Part shown: piece after piece, positions 34,571-45,215 of the stretch | How the letters are laid out: every line of letters starts with the position of its first letter | Position numbering within the stretch: the stretch's first letter is position 1 | Source of the DNA: Hymenopus coronatus | Taxonomy: Eukaryota; Arthropoda; Insecta; Mantodea; Hymenopodidae | DNA length: 64,000 bases | Assembly: GCA_030762935.1 (NCBI GenBank) | Contig: CM060883.1 | Location: forward strand, 29,568,501 to 29,632,500 | Direction of reading: 5' to 3' | Notes under the pieces: generated by a model | What the model was told of the DNA's origin: nothing | The model's input: only the letters and a program-made list of their open reading frames with translations | The model's database searches: none | Program-made: the position numbers and the translations under genes

Positions 34571-35876
34571 GTTTTAATTTAATTTCTATTTTTGAAAGAA
34601 AATACAGAAATGTCTAATTTTGACGGATTGTTGGGTGTTGGTTTGACGGAAAAAATCTGATGTGTTCCATTCACATTACTTTCTCTACATCGCTGTAACA
34701 AATAATTGTTAAAAAGCATATTCTTCTACCTACTTCATGATAATCGAGATAAACATTAACAGAAATTGTCTTAATTACTTGCTTCCTTGTAAGTAGAAGA
34801 AAAATAAGGGAATACACTGGGCTAAAACGATAGTAAAATCTTTTAAAAGCCGGTTGCCATGTGGATGAAATCCGTTTCCATGCAGGAGTTGGAGTTTACG
34901 ACTCTCCGTGTGAAAGTATTTTAAATCTGAAACGAATAACAAGGAATATCTCAGAAATGGCCAACTACACGAAAAAAAATGTATATGAGATAAATTGTGT
35001 TTTAACGTGAACTATATATTTTGTGCAGCAAGTTTTTCTCTATCTCTTACGGTTTACCAGTTACGCAAAATTCAGCAAAATTCATTCAGAAAAAGAGGTC
35101 TTTAGAGGCTATTCCCAGAAAATTCAAAATATACACTTTATTTGTCATATAAATTTCTTTAATTTACGGTAGTTTAATCAAAATCGTTACAGATCATTTT
35201 GAGAAAATAAAATATTTTGAAATTTTTTTCATGTAAAAGGTAGTTTGGGGTGGTGGCTTTTTCTCAAAATCTTCGTGTGGCATCCTTGGAAAATATTAAA
35301 CTTAAATACCAAGTTTACCGACTTTTCGTTATTGAGATATCGCGTTCACAGACACACGGACCTTTTTTCTGAAAATACTTTTTATGGATGCATGGGAGCC
35401 CAAAACTTTCATTTCCGGTGAAATCTCGGTATCGAATTTTTGGGTGGAATGCAATACCTTCTCTATACACTATATACATAGGACGTGTAGAGAAGGTAAT
35501 AATCATGCACAGCAACACCGATCTTTGCTAAAGGTCATTCGTCTGGAAGGATCGAGGAGCCTATATCCACCTCTATGACAAAACAGCTGTTCTAAATCAC
35601 TTCACGATTGGAATACACAATATGCGCCGTTGTGATCTAATAATCTCTGATCGGATTTACGGTGCAATTGACAGATGCGTGAAATCATCTTGCTTGCAGC
35701 AAGTGTGATCCTATTATTAATCTAGACCTGAGGTTTATAACCTCGTCTTTCGATGACTTCCTTTCGAGCAGTGTTACCAACACATTATTATTATTTTACT
35801 CTGTCAGATTAATACATAAAATTCCGTCAAAACTAGACATTTCCGTATTTTCTTTCAAAATAAAAATTAAAACTTA
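34571..35876. repeat. Inverted repeat arms enclosing an HL1 copy
   Basis: Left arm 34571-34630 (TTTTTGAAAGAAAATACAGA, TGTCTAATTTTGACGG) and right arm 35821-35876 (TTCCGTCAAAACTAGACATT, TATTTTCTTTCAAAAT) are inverted and similar over about 55 bp. The HL1 at 34656-35497 and about 320 unrecognised bases lie between. It may be a terminal-inverted-repeat element or an inverted duplication. Confidence 0.5.
34656..35497 (+). mobile_element. HL1 full copy (842 bp)
   Basis: TCTGATGTGTTCCATTCACA to GTGTAGAGAAGGT; inserted at an A run (GACGGAAAAAA). No (CA)n tract. Confidence 0.9.
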
Positions 35877-35901
35877 ATTTATTAGTTTCTTGGAAGTTTT
35901 T

Positions 35902-36781
35902 ACTTTATCTATATGTACTATGTACATAGTGTATAGAGGAGGTATTTGTATTCCACCCAAAAATTCGACACCGAGATTTCACCGGAAATACATGTTTAAG
36001 ACCCTCTAAATCCATAAAAAGCATTTTCAGAAAAAAGTCCGTATGTGCATGTGGGTGTCTGTGGACAGCATAGCTCAAAAACATAAAGACCGTTAAAAAC
36101 CAAATCTGGTATTTAAGTTTGGTATCTTCCAAAGATGCGATACAAAGATTTTCAAGAAAATCCCCCCACTCCAACTACCCTTTACATGGAAAAAAATTCG
36201 AAAATTTTGATTTTCTTAACAATGGCTCCAACGATTTTGATTAAAATACCACATATTAAAGCCATATCTATCGCAAATAAAATGCACATCTTGAATTTTC
36301 TGGGAATAGCTTCTAAAGACCTGTTTATTCTGGATGAATTTTGCTTAATTTGGTGTAACTAGTAAACCGTAAGAGAAAGACAAAATCTTACTTTACAAAA
36401 AATGTAGATCTTGCTAAAATACAAGTTATGTCATATACATTTTTTTTCGTGGAGCTTGCCGTTTTCGAGGTATTCCTTGTTATTAGTTTCAACTGTGAAT
36501 TACTTATACTTTTCCCCGACGGAAGTGTGCGTTTTTCTTTTATTCTACTTCTGGCCAAGCAAAGAAGCGATTTGCAATGACAATCGCGCAGCTTTTAAAA
36601 CATTTGACTATTACCTTAGTCTAGTGCAATGCCTTAGTTCCATTCTACTTATAAGGAACTAAGTAATACAATTCTGCTGATGTTTATCTTGATTAGCGTG
36701 GTGTTGAAAGAAGAATTATCTTTTGTAAGAAGTTTATTTATAAAGTAGCGAGAGAAAGTAATGTGAGTGTAACGCATCAGC
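35902..36781 (-). mobile_element. HL1 full copy (880 bp)
   Basis: ACTTTATCTATATGTACTAT at left; GAGAAAGTAATGTGAGTGTA-ACGCATCAG at right. The next copy starts after the T run, in the same orientation. Confidence 0.85.
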
Positions 36782-36925
36782 TTTTTTATTTCTCTACCAC
36801 ATACAATGTACATAATAGGAACAGAAGATATTGCATTCCAGGCGAAAATTCGATACCGAGAATTCACCGGAAATGTATGTTTTTGAGGACGACCTTTTGA
36901 TTCCATAAACATCATTTTAAATGAA

Positions 36926-36985
<60 letters not shown>

Positions 36986-37067
36986 GAACTAAAAACAGAA
37001 AAGTCGGTTAAATACCGAATTTGGTGTTTAAGCTCAATGTGTTCCAAGGGTGCGCCAAAAAGATGTT

Positions 37068-37300
37068 TAGCTCGCCTGGGTAGAGTGGTGGTAGCGTGTC
37101 TGCCTCACATTCAACAGGTCGCGAGGTCGAATATCGCTTAGGGTGCCCTACCCGGATATAGTTTTTTTCGGAGTTTTTCCGTAAAGACAAATGTCGAGTA
37201 ACTTTAAGCTTCATGAACCCTGAGAACATTTTAACAGTTTCACCAATTACAATTAAGAAGGTTAAAAGACGTTAAGCTACACACAAACACACACACACAC
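37068..37300 (+). mobile_element. S-B SINE
   Basis: CTCGCCTGGGTAGAGTGGTG (A box), GGTCGCGAGGTCGAATATCG (B box), TTTTTTCGGAGTTTTTCC, CATGAACCCTGAGAAC and GTTAAAAGACGTTAAGCTAC with an ACAC tail. It lacks about 15 bases in the ACCAACCAGG area. Confidence 0.8.
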
Positions 37301-37413
37301 ACACAAAGAAGATTTTTCAGAAAATCTTTCCACCCCAAACTACCCTTTATATATTACGCAATTTTCGACTATATCAAAATGGCTCTAATGATTTTTATTA
37401 AAATACCATTTGC

Positions 37414-37784
37414 AGCTAAACGGGGCCGTGGCAGAATGGTTAGACCACTTGCCTCCCATCCGGGTTCAACCGCAGAGAACGGCATTGGGATTTGTGGTGA
37501 CGAAGTAGCGTCTGGGCTGTTTTCCTCCGGTTATTTCGGTTTTCCCCACCATTTCACCAAATACTCCATCATCACCTTTCTTATCGACCATTTCCCTGCG
37601 TTTCATACCATCTTCATCCTCGTGTTCATACTAGGCATTGGGCTGATCCACCATCCTTGGATACTCTATCTGATCCATAGTTCGCCTGCTCAACAGGCAT
37701 CTGGCCCCTGACGTTTGACTTGTAAATCCTGCGGTGTTAAGTCCTCTATATGAGGAGGGTAAACCGGAGAAGAGGAAGAAGCAG
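37414..37784 (+). mobile_element. S-E SINE, long variant
   Basis: GGGGCCGTGGCAGAATGGTT (A box), CATCCGGGTTCAACCGC (B box), then TTTCCTCCGGTTATTTCGGT, followed by about 250 bp that the copy at 29417 lacks (AGTTCGCCTGCTCAACAGGC and AAGTCCTCTATATGAGGAGG). The plus-strand ORF 37379-37711 is a chance frame across it. Confidence 0.7.
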
Positions 37785-37908
37785 AGGATATTTAGATGAC
37801 AAATAAAATGCGGTCTTGAATTTTCTGAGAATAACCTCTGAAGTCTCCAGTTAGGACTGCTTTTATATAGCTAATAAACAGAAAGACAAAAACCTTACTA
37901 CACTACAA

Positions 37909-38730
37909 CTCTGACGTGTTCCATTCACATTACTTTCTTTACGCCTCTGCAAAAAATTATTGTTAAAAAGCTTATGCTTCTATTTACTTCATGCTAATCG
38001 AGAAAAATTAGCAGAAATAGTCTTATTACTTGTTTCCTTGTAAGTAGAAGCGAAATAAGAGAGTACCATAGGTTAAAGTGATAACCAAAAGCTGGTTGCT
38101 ATGTGACTGAAGTTCCTTTGTTTGTATGGACAGGAGTTGACAAATTCCTATATGAGAAAAGTATAAGTTTTTCAAGGCTGAAACCAAAAACAAGGAATAT
38201 CTCAAAAACGATCAACTCCACGAAAAAAAAAAAAAAATGTATATAACATAAATTGAGAGATTTAACGTGTTCTACATTTTCTGTGTGGTAAGCTTTAGTT
38301 TATCTTTTATGGTTTAGCAGTTATGCAAAATTCCGTAAAATTGATCCAGAATAAAGTAGTCTTCAGAGGCTATTCCCAGAAAATTCAAGATTTACATTTT
38401 ATTTGGCATGTAAATATCTTTAGTATACTCAAAATTTTCAAAAACTTTTCCATATAAAGGGTAGTTTGTGGTGGGGGGATTATCTTGAAAATCTTCGTCC
38501 CACTTCCTTGGAAGATACGAAACCTAAATACCATGTTTGGTATGTAACGGTCTTTTCGTTTTTGAGCTATGCTCCCCACAGACACACAGGTGGACATTTT
38601 TCTGTAAAGGCTTTTTTTTTTTTTTTAATTAGGGAGTCTGAAAATATGCATTTCCGGTGAAATCTCGGTATCGAATTTTTAGGTGCACCAAAAGTACCTT
38701 CTCTATACACATAGTACGTGTAAAGAAAGT
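37909..38730 (+). mobile_element. HL1 full copy nested in HL1 (822 bp)
   Basis: CTCTGACGTGTTCCATTCAC to GTGTAAAGAAAGT. It lies in the host's A run, in opposite orientation to the host. Confidence 0.85.
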
Positions 38731-39122
38731 AAAAATGTAATCTCGTTAAAACACACAGTTTATTAATATACATCTTTTCTAATGTTTATGAGATATTCCG
38801 TGCTATTGGTTTCAGTTTTAAGCTACTTAAACTTTTCTCAAACGGGATATGTTTATTTTCGTCTCCGTTTTGTATACTCCTATCGGGCAAAGAGAACCGA
38901 ATTTCAATTGTTTCATATAGCGACCGGCTTATAAAAGAGTTGACTACTGCTTTAGGCTAATGCATTCCTTTATTCCCTTTCTACTTACAAAGAAGCAAGC
39001 AATAAGACCAATCCCGCTAATGTTTATCTCGATTAGCATGATGAGATAAAAGAATAACCCTTTGTATGAACATTTACTTTGCGGAATAGCTAGAGAAAGT
39101 CGTGGGAATGGAACACATCTGA

Positions 39123-39689
39123 TTTTTCCCGCTATATTTAGCAAAGCATTATCTCAAGCAATAAATACCATCATGAAAATTATCTGCATAATTTATTGTA
39201 ATTGAAATAAGTCAATACTCATTCCATCCACCGAAATTGTACATTTTACCTGAAATAAAAGCAAAATCTAAAATTCTTGTCGATTCACTGAATTTGATAT
39301 CTGGGGATCACGTTAACCAGTGAAGAAGCGTGTGCGACAATTACTTTATGTTTATTAAATTGATACGCAGCATTGCCAACTACCTATAGTTGATATGATA
39401 CAATTAGTCGAGCATTACCACAAGGAAAGCGGGGACATGATGAAACAACAAAAGCACTAGGAACATGTACCTATTATATACATATATAATAGGTACATAC
39501 ATGTTCCTATATATAATAGGAACTCTATACTTACAGTTCGTCTAATTTAGTTTATATTTTAAGGCGCCTGTAATTGACAGAAATTGAGGAAACTATATAC
39601 CTATATTTTTGATTTGCATACTTAGTCTGTTAAGCAAATATTTGTATTCAACTCAGCATGATCTCAACGCGCTTAAAAGTTAAACTTAC
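39123..39689. other. Non-HL1 interval with palindrome
   Basis: Contains the inverted repeat AGGAACATGTACCTATTATA (39459-39478) against TATAATAGGTAC and TACATGTTCCT (up to 39509), then CCTATATATAATAGG. Otherwise AT-rich. If the candidate first exon to the right is real, this is the start of its first intron. Confidence 0.5.
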
Positions 39690-40005
39690 CTTGAATTTAC
39701 AGATTCGCTCCTCATGCACACTTTGTCGCTCTTCACCGTGAGGTAACATCACGTCATTCTAATGGAGCACTTGCTGCATCTTTTCACAAAAATTGTTAAT
39801 AACGTAATCTTGATAGGGTGACGTAAATTGCTGTTAACTTAACCTAGAAACGCGCACAATAGTTTAATTCTTCAATGTTAGATCACAAGGAAGCGCCACA
39901 GAGAACAAAAGACACTCGATTTGTGCACGCGCAACCAAAGTGGACTGGAAAGGAAACAGCTGACTCCGCACTGCTTCCGATCAGCTGGGCCGTACTACTG
40001 AGAAT
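39690..40005 (-). promoter_or_regulatory. Candidate promoter and first coding exon
   Basis: On the minus strand a GC-richer, CpG-containing stretch has an arthropod-type initiator TCAGT at 40001-39997. Downstream lies an exon whose ATG at 39749 opens a 20-codon frame (MLPHGEERQSVHEERICKFK) ending exactly at AAG|GTAAGT (donor at 39689). Two tiny upstream frames precede it. No domain is visible in 20 residues and no downstream exon could be linked. The sequence differs strikingly from the surrounding repeats. Confidence 0.35.
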
Positions 40006-40295
40006 GAAGCGGTAGACGGACGTCCCAGGCGCTTGTTGTAAACATAAATGAACGACCTCTTATACAAAGGTCATACTCACTCTACGTTTGTGAATAGATC
40101 TCATTATTTAAGTTGAGCTCCTCATGGATTCAATGTCATGCTGCTAAGTGGTTGGTATTATTCTATAGATTCCCGCTAAAACCAAATGAGTTATCGTGGT
40201 TCGTTCAGATTTAAAGGGTAACTGAACGTTTAAAGCTTTTCTCTAAATCCTGATTTTATCGCAAATTCACCTATTTAGACCTCCGAAATTCACTC

Positions 40296-40437
40296 GGTCT
40301 AGGTGGATCAGTTGGTTAGGTGCTGCTTTTTGTTCTTAGGGTTATGGGTTCAAACCCGGCCCGGACCGATAGTTTTTAAGTGGTTTAAAAGCGACAGCCC
40401 CAATCCGTAACTGATACTCCTGGGTCCAAGGGAATTT
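40296..40437 (+). mobile_element. S-F SINE, 5' part
   Basis: GGTCTAGGTGGATCAGTTGG (A box), GGGTTATGGGTTCAAACCCG (B box), then TTAAGTGGTTTAAAAGCGAC. The tRNA-derived head is clear. The sequence diverges from the known body after GACAGCC. Confidence 0.65.
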
Positions 40438-40981
40438 TTTTTCCAGTTCGTGTGTGGTAGCACTGCGCTGCCCCTTTTATGCTCAGTTGTTTATCAGCCC
40501 ACGGCATTGTAGCAGGCGTATCTTTGCTAGTTTTCCTTCTATAAAAGAGAAGGACCCAGGTGTATTTTCATTAAAATTTGTTCTTTTTCTTAACATCACT
40601 TGCAATATTTTGGGTTTATTCTTCCAGACTTCAGAAATGTCAGTGAGGAAGATATCATTGATGCATAGAACGAATTCCTGGACAGTGATATTGATGATAT
40701 AAGCGGAAGTGACAGCGATTGTGAAACTAGTGAACATGAAAATGATGAAAGTGCTGATGATGGAGTAATGGACAATTTGCAACTCCGTGCTTCACTGTAT
40801 TTTATGTAGTGTCTGGAAGAACTAACCAGGAATAATGAGGGTAGTTTTAAAATAGCAATAATACATCCTTACTAAATGTTTAATATTTAAATTCTACCCA
40901 ATTGTTTTCTCTTCCACCAAAATCTACTCAAAATTAATCAGGCTTATGTGTTACACTTTTTGGGAGCACCATTAGGGTTAA
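40438..40981 (+). pseudogene. piggyBac-like remnant, acidic N-terminal frame
   Basis: The right end reads, on the minus strand, CCCTAATGGTGCTCCC next to TTAA (40978-40981), as in piggyBac ends. A plus-strand frame near 40636-40808 encodes an acidic stretch (DSDIDDISGSDSDCETSEHE) with an in-frame TAG before it, like the acidic start of piggyBac transposases. The left end and the whole catalytic domain are absent. S-F-like sequence follows the TTAA. Confidence 0.35.
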
Positions 40982-41085
40982 GTGTGCTTAAAAGCGACAG
41001 CCACATGTCAGTAGATTTACTAACATGTTAAAGAACTCATGCGGGACAAGATTCCGGCACACCGGCGGCGCTGGTGATCCTGGTA
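40982..41085 (+). mobile_element. S-F SINE, 3' part
   Basis: GTGTGCTTAAAAGCGACAGC, CATGTCAGTAGATTTACTAA and GATTCCGGCACACCGGCGGC form a SINE body known to me from insect sequences. It repeats the AAAAGCGACAGCC motif of the 40296 copy, so two copies or an interrupted one are possible. Confidence 0.6.
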
Positions 41086-41154
41086 ATTGACAGTATCGTT
41101 AACAAACAATTAACAATAATTCCCTAGAATTCACAAATGCATGTTTATAAAAAT

Positions 41155-41503
41155 AGGATGTGTTCCACTCACATGACTTTGTCTAGCTGTTCTACAAAAT
41201 ATTTTCTTATGAAAGATCATTTTATATAATACGAATCAAGATAAACATTGTCAGAGTTGGTCGTATTACTTGCTTCTTTGTAAGTAGAAGGGAAATATGG
41301 GAATACACTAGGATGAAGCGACAGTCAGATCTTTTAAAAGCCGTTCGCTGTGTGAAACAATTGAAATTCGGTTCTCTTTGCTTGTTAGGGGTAAATAAAC
41401 GAGGAACGAAAAGAAGGATGTCTCCCTTTTGAGAAAAGTTTAAGTACCTTGAAACTGAAACCAATAGCTCGGAATATCTCGAAAACAGGTAATTATAAAA
41501 AAA

Positions 41504-41539
<36 letters not shown>

Positions 41540-41930
41540 AAATTGTGTGCTTTAAGGAGATCTATTTGTATAGTAAGTATCTCTTACGATTTACCAGTTA
41601 TGTAAAATTCAGAAAAATGCATCCAGAATAAAGAGGTCATCGGAGGCTATTCGCATAAAATTCAAGATATACATCTTATTTGACATATAGATTTCTTATA
41701 TATAAAAGATTTTAATCAAAATCGCTAGTGCCATTTTTGAGAAAACCAAAATTTTCGAAATTTTGTCCATGTGAAGGGTATTTGGGGGTTGCGGATTTTC
41801 TTGAAGATCTACGTGCCGCATGCTTGGAAGATACTGAACTTAAATACCAAGTTTGGTATTTAACCCAATTTTCGTTTTTAAGCTATGCTGGGCGACACAC
41901 GCACGCGCGCGCGCACACACATACACACAA
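41155..41930 (+). mobile_element. HL1 copy, 3' end missing
   Basis: TAGGATGTGTTCCACTCACA to a GC/CA tract (ACGCACGCGCGCGC) near 41900. An (AT)n run lies at 41505-41535. The hairpin end is lost at the junction with the next, opposite copy. Confidence 0.75.
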
Positions 41931-41949
41931 AATTCACCTAGACAAGCGT

Positions 41950-42280
41950 GTTTAATCATATACATTTTTTCTTGGAACAAACCATTTCTGAGAAATTCCT
42001 TGTTATTTGTTTCAGATTCAAAACGTTTTTCTCACATGGACCGTTGTAAACTCGCAGCCCTGCATAGAAACGAATTTCAAGCACATGGCAACCGGCTTTT
42101 AAAAGATTTGACTATCGTTTTAGCCCTTATTTTCGTTCTACTTACAAGGAAGCAAGCAATTAAGACAATTTCCGCTAATGTTTATCTCGATTATTATAAA
42201 GTAGATAGAAGAGTATTCGTTTTAACAATAATTTGTTACAGCAATGTAGAGAAAGTCATGTGAATGGAACACATAAGATT
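41950..42280 (-). mobile_element. HL1 5' third
   Basis: AATCATATACATTTTTTCTT to GTAGAGAAAGTCATGTGAAT-GGAACACATAAGA. It faces the previous copy. Confidence 0.8.
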
Positions 42281-42282
42281 TT

Positions 42283-42708
42283 CCTTCATTTTTTACTGTA
42301 TTCAAAAGCTATCTTCCCCTATTAAAATGTTGCTGCAGGTCTGAATATTTTCCCCAAAGTACTTCAGAATGTGTGCAATAACATGCTATTGTATTGGCAT
42401 TTTGATACAGTAACAAATGCCTTTATTGACTTAAAATCGGTTACAAATACAGCCTTTGATACACTGCTGCAAACAATTCAGAATCATGACGGCTCTCTTG
42501 GAGAAACATCTCGAAAATCGAGAAGAATCATGACGTCTCGTGTTCCGAAGGTTCTTGTTACGTCTCGCCGCTCTTCCTGTTCTTGTTTACGCATCCGATG
42601 CGAAGACTCACATACCAAGACAAATGAGAGAACCATTGCTGAAAAAGACAGCACTGTCGCAATATTGGTCATAGTTTAGTTTTAAAAAAGTGATTTAATG
42701 TATAAAAA
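42283..42708. other. No feature recognised
   Basis: Contains an unsupported plus ORF (42371-42679, 102 residues, no motif) and a GC-richer part near 42520-42610 (CGTCTCGCCGCTCTTCC). Confidence 0.35.
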
Positions 42709-43432
42709 GTCGGAGGTGTCCCATTCATATAACTTTCTGTAGCCGTTCCACAAACAAATTCTTCTTACAAAAAGATTATTCTTTTATCTACATGCTATCT
42801 AGATAAACATTGAAAAAGTTGGTCTTATTACTTGCTTCCTTTTAACTTTAAGTAGAAGGTACCATAGACTAAAGCGATAGTCAAATCTTTTATGTGAAAC
42901 AATTAAGGTCCGGTCACTTAGCAAGACTAGCTGTAAAGGAAGATAGATGAAACGAAAGGCGTCTTTCCGTTTCGTACTAGAAAAGTTGTATAGTCTAAAA
43001 TTGAAACCAATAACAAGCAATAGCTCGAAAGTGATCAGCTCTACAAGAGAAATATATATGATATAAATCATGTGTTTTAACGAGATCTACATTTTGTGAA
43101 ATAAGTTTTTGCGGTTAATCTGTTATACAAAACTCTGAAAAAATCATTTAGAATAGTCTTTAGAGACTATTTCCATAACATTAAAAATATAAATTTTATT
43201 TGTGTTGTAAACATCTTCAATATATGCATTTTAATCAAAATCGTTAGGGCCATCTTTGGGAAAAACAAACATTTCAAAAAATGTTCCATATAAAGGTAGT
43301 TTATAGGGTGGAGGGATTTTCCTGAAAATCTTCGTGTCGTATCCTTGGAAATACCAAATTCAAATACAAGTTTGGTATTTAGCGGTCTTTGAGTTTTAAG
43401 CTATGCTGTTCACAGACACGAACCTTTTTCTA
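42709..43432 (+). mobile_element. HL1 copy, 3' hairpin missing
   Basis: Starts GTCGGAGGTGTCCCATTCAT and stops after ACGAACCTTTTTCTAAA. The next 240 bases to 43674 are unrecognised. Confidence 0.75.
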
Positions 43433-43674
43433 AAGGGACAAAGAAAATAAAGACGATTAATTATGGGAAAATTCCAATCAAGCATTTTGTTACAAAGGTA
43501 TTAAGGAATGCAATTTAAAATAATGACACTTTGGGAACCACATCTGTTGGTGAAGAGGGATTCTTAGTTATTTAATAAAATGTATATACATTAATATATA
43601 CAAAATGACACTAGATATTGCGGTGAAGCTTGGTATAAATACTTCTTTTATTGCTAGCAATGCCTGTATAAAAA

Positions 43675-43911
43675 TTCCGTGTTCTATTCACATGACTTGC
43701 TCTACATCTCTGTAACAAATTATTGTTAAAAAGCTTATCCTTCTAACTACTTAATGATAATCGAGATAAACATTAGCAGAACTTGTCCTTATTACATCTC
43801 TGTAACAAATTATTGTTAAAAAGCTTATCCTTCTAACTACTTAATGATAATCGAGATAAACATTAGCAGAACTTGTCCTTATTACTTGATCCCTTGTAAG
43901 TAGAAAGGCAA
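43675..43911 (+). mobile_element. HL1 5' fragment with internal duplication
   Basis: Begins TTCCGTGTTCTATTCACATG and ends at TAGAAAGGCA, where a second copy starts. It contains the perfect 90-bp tandem duplication listed next. Confidence 0.8.
43704..43883. repeat. Perfect 90-bp tandem duplication
   Basis: ACATCTCTGTAACAAATTAT...CTTGTCCTTATT at 43704-43793 is repeated without a difference that I can see at 43794-43883. Given how much HL1 copies differ from one another, it is recent or an assembly artefact. Confidence 0.9.
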
Positions 43912-43913
43912 AG

Positions 43914-44791
43914 CTCTTGTGTTCCATTCACATGATATGCTCTAGCTGTTCGGTATACACATATTTTATTCAAAAACATTATTCTGTTATCTGCATAATG
44001 CTAATCAGATAAAAGCAGAATTAGCCTTATTACTAGCTTCCTTGTAAGTAGAAAGGCATTAAGAAAATACACAGGCTAAAGCGACAAGCGAGAGATGTCT
44101 TCTCGCTCGAGAAAAGTTTTAAGTGCCTTAAAATTGAAACCAATAAAACGAAATATCTCGAAAACGGCTGAGGTTATTAGATGACAGATTGTAAATCTAT
44201 TAAGGGGATTTATTTTACCTTTCATGAGAGATAAATTGAGGTCTTATATTCATAAAATATTATCGTAAAATGCAATTCTGATTAACTCCACAAAAAATGT
44301 ATTTGACATAAATTGTGTGTTTTAATGAGATCTACATTTTTTGCGTAGTAAGTATTTGTATATCTCTTACGGTTTGCCTGTTATGTAAAAGTCATCCAGA
44401 ATGAAGAGGTCTTCAGAGGCTATTCCCAGAAAATGAAGATACAGAATTCGTTTGTCTTAAAATATCTTATACATAAGGTATTTTAATCAAATCGTCAAGA
44501 GCCATTTTTGAGAAAATCATTTTTTTTTTTAAAAATGTTCAATGTAAAGGGTAGTTTGGGGTGGGGGGATTTTCTTAAAAATCTTCATGTCACACCCCTG
44601 TAAGATACCCAACTTAAATATCAAATTTGGTATTTAACCAATTTTTCGTTTTTGAGCTATGCTGCACAGACACACATGGACCTGTTTCTAAAAATTCTTT
44701 TTTTGGACTCAGGAGGTCCCAAAACATGTATATCCGGTGAAATCTCGGTATTAACTTTTTAGGTGCATTACATAGTACGTGTAGAGAAAGT
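43914..44791 (+). mobile_element. HL1 full copy (878 bp)
   Basis: CTCTTGTGTTCCATTCACAT to GTGTAGAGAAAGT. The hairpin's left arm is lost (TGCATTACATAGTACGTG). It is the 5' variant with TAGCTGTTCGG. Confidence 0.85.
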
Positions 44792-44954
44792 AAAAACCAA
44801 AGCTCTAGCTTTAATCTTTTATCCAGTATCTCCTAAATTAATTTTGTTGAATAATACACGCTCGAAATCAGCATTCGAGTGAGGCACCTTGGGACGAGAA
44901 AGTAAACTGAGGAAACACACAATAAAAGTTACTCATAAGCACCTTCTTTGAAGG

Positions 44955-45215
44955 TCAATAATCGACCCCAAAATTCATCACCTTCATTTGAATTAGTGAT
45001 AACTTCATATCCTGAGGCAGTGCGATGTCAGCCTTCGCCATGCCCTCATCACTGTCACCCATGGACACAAATCTGACAACAGTCGGAACAGGGGTATCAA
45101 TGAAGGGTTCATTCTTCGCTCTACATCCGCCAACTTCGGCGTGAAGAGAGGTAGCAATGGTAATAATGTCAGAATGGTTGTTCCTTTTTATTCCTGTGTT
45201 ATGTGTATAGTGTAA
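44955..45215 (-). other. Stretch open on both strands, possible exon
   Basis: On the minus strand the frame ending at 44955 stays open to at least 45215 (for example PFIDTPVPTVVRFVSMGDSD) with no start codon needed. On the plus strand another frame is open from 45003 to 45212 (QCDVSLRHALITVTHGHKSD). Composition is balanced, unlike HL1. It has the look of translated DNA but I cannot choose a strand or name a family. HL1 begins at its right edge. Confidence 0.35.

Larger units (their letters stand above)
36788..39122 (-). mobile_element. HL1 host copy with three inserts
   Basis: The hairpin side is at 36788 (ATTTCTCTACCACATACAAT), followed by (GA)n at about 36927-36980. Host pieces resume after two SINEs and after an HL1 inserted at 37909. 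The end is GTCGTGGGAATGGAACACATCTGA at 39122. Host sequence on each side of 37909-38730 (TTACTACACTACAA, AAAAATGTAATCTCG) is contiguous in other copies. Confidence 0.7.

Noticed and set aside
37379..37711. 110-residue ORF with hydrophobic middle, membrane protein
   Set aside because: It spans an S-E SINE and HL1 sequence; no homology basis.
43704..43883. CRISPR-like direct repeat
   Set aside because: Only two adjoining units, no spacers, in eukaryotic repeat DNA.
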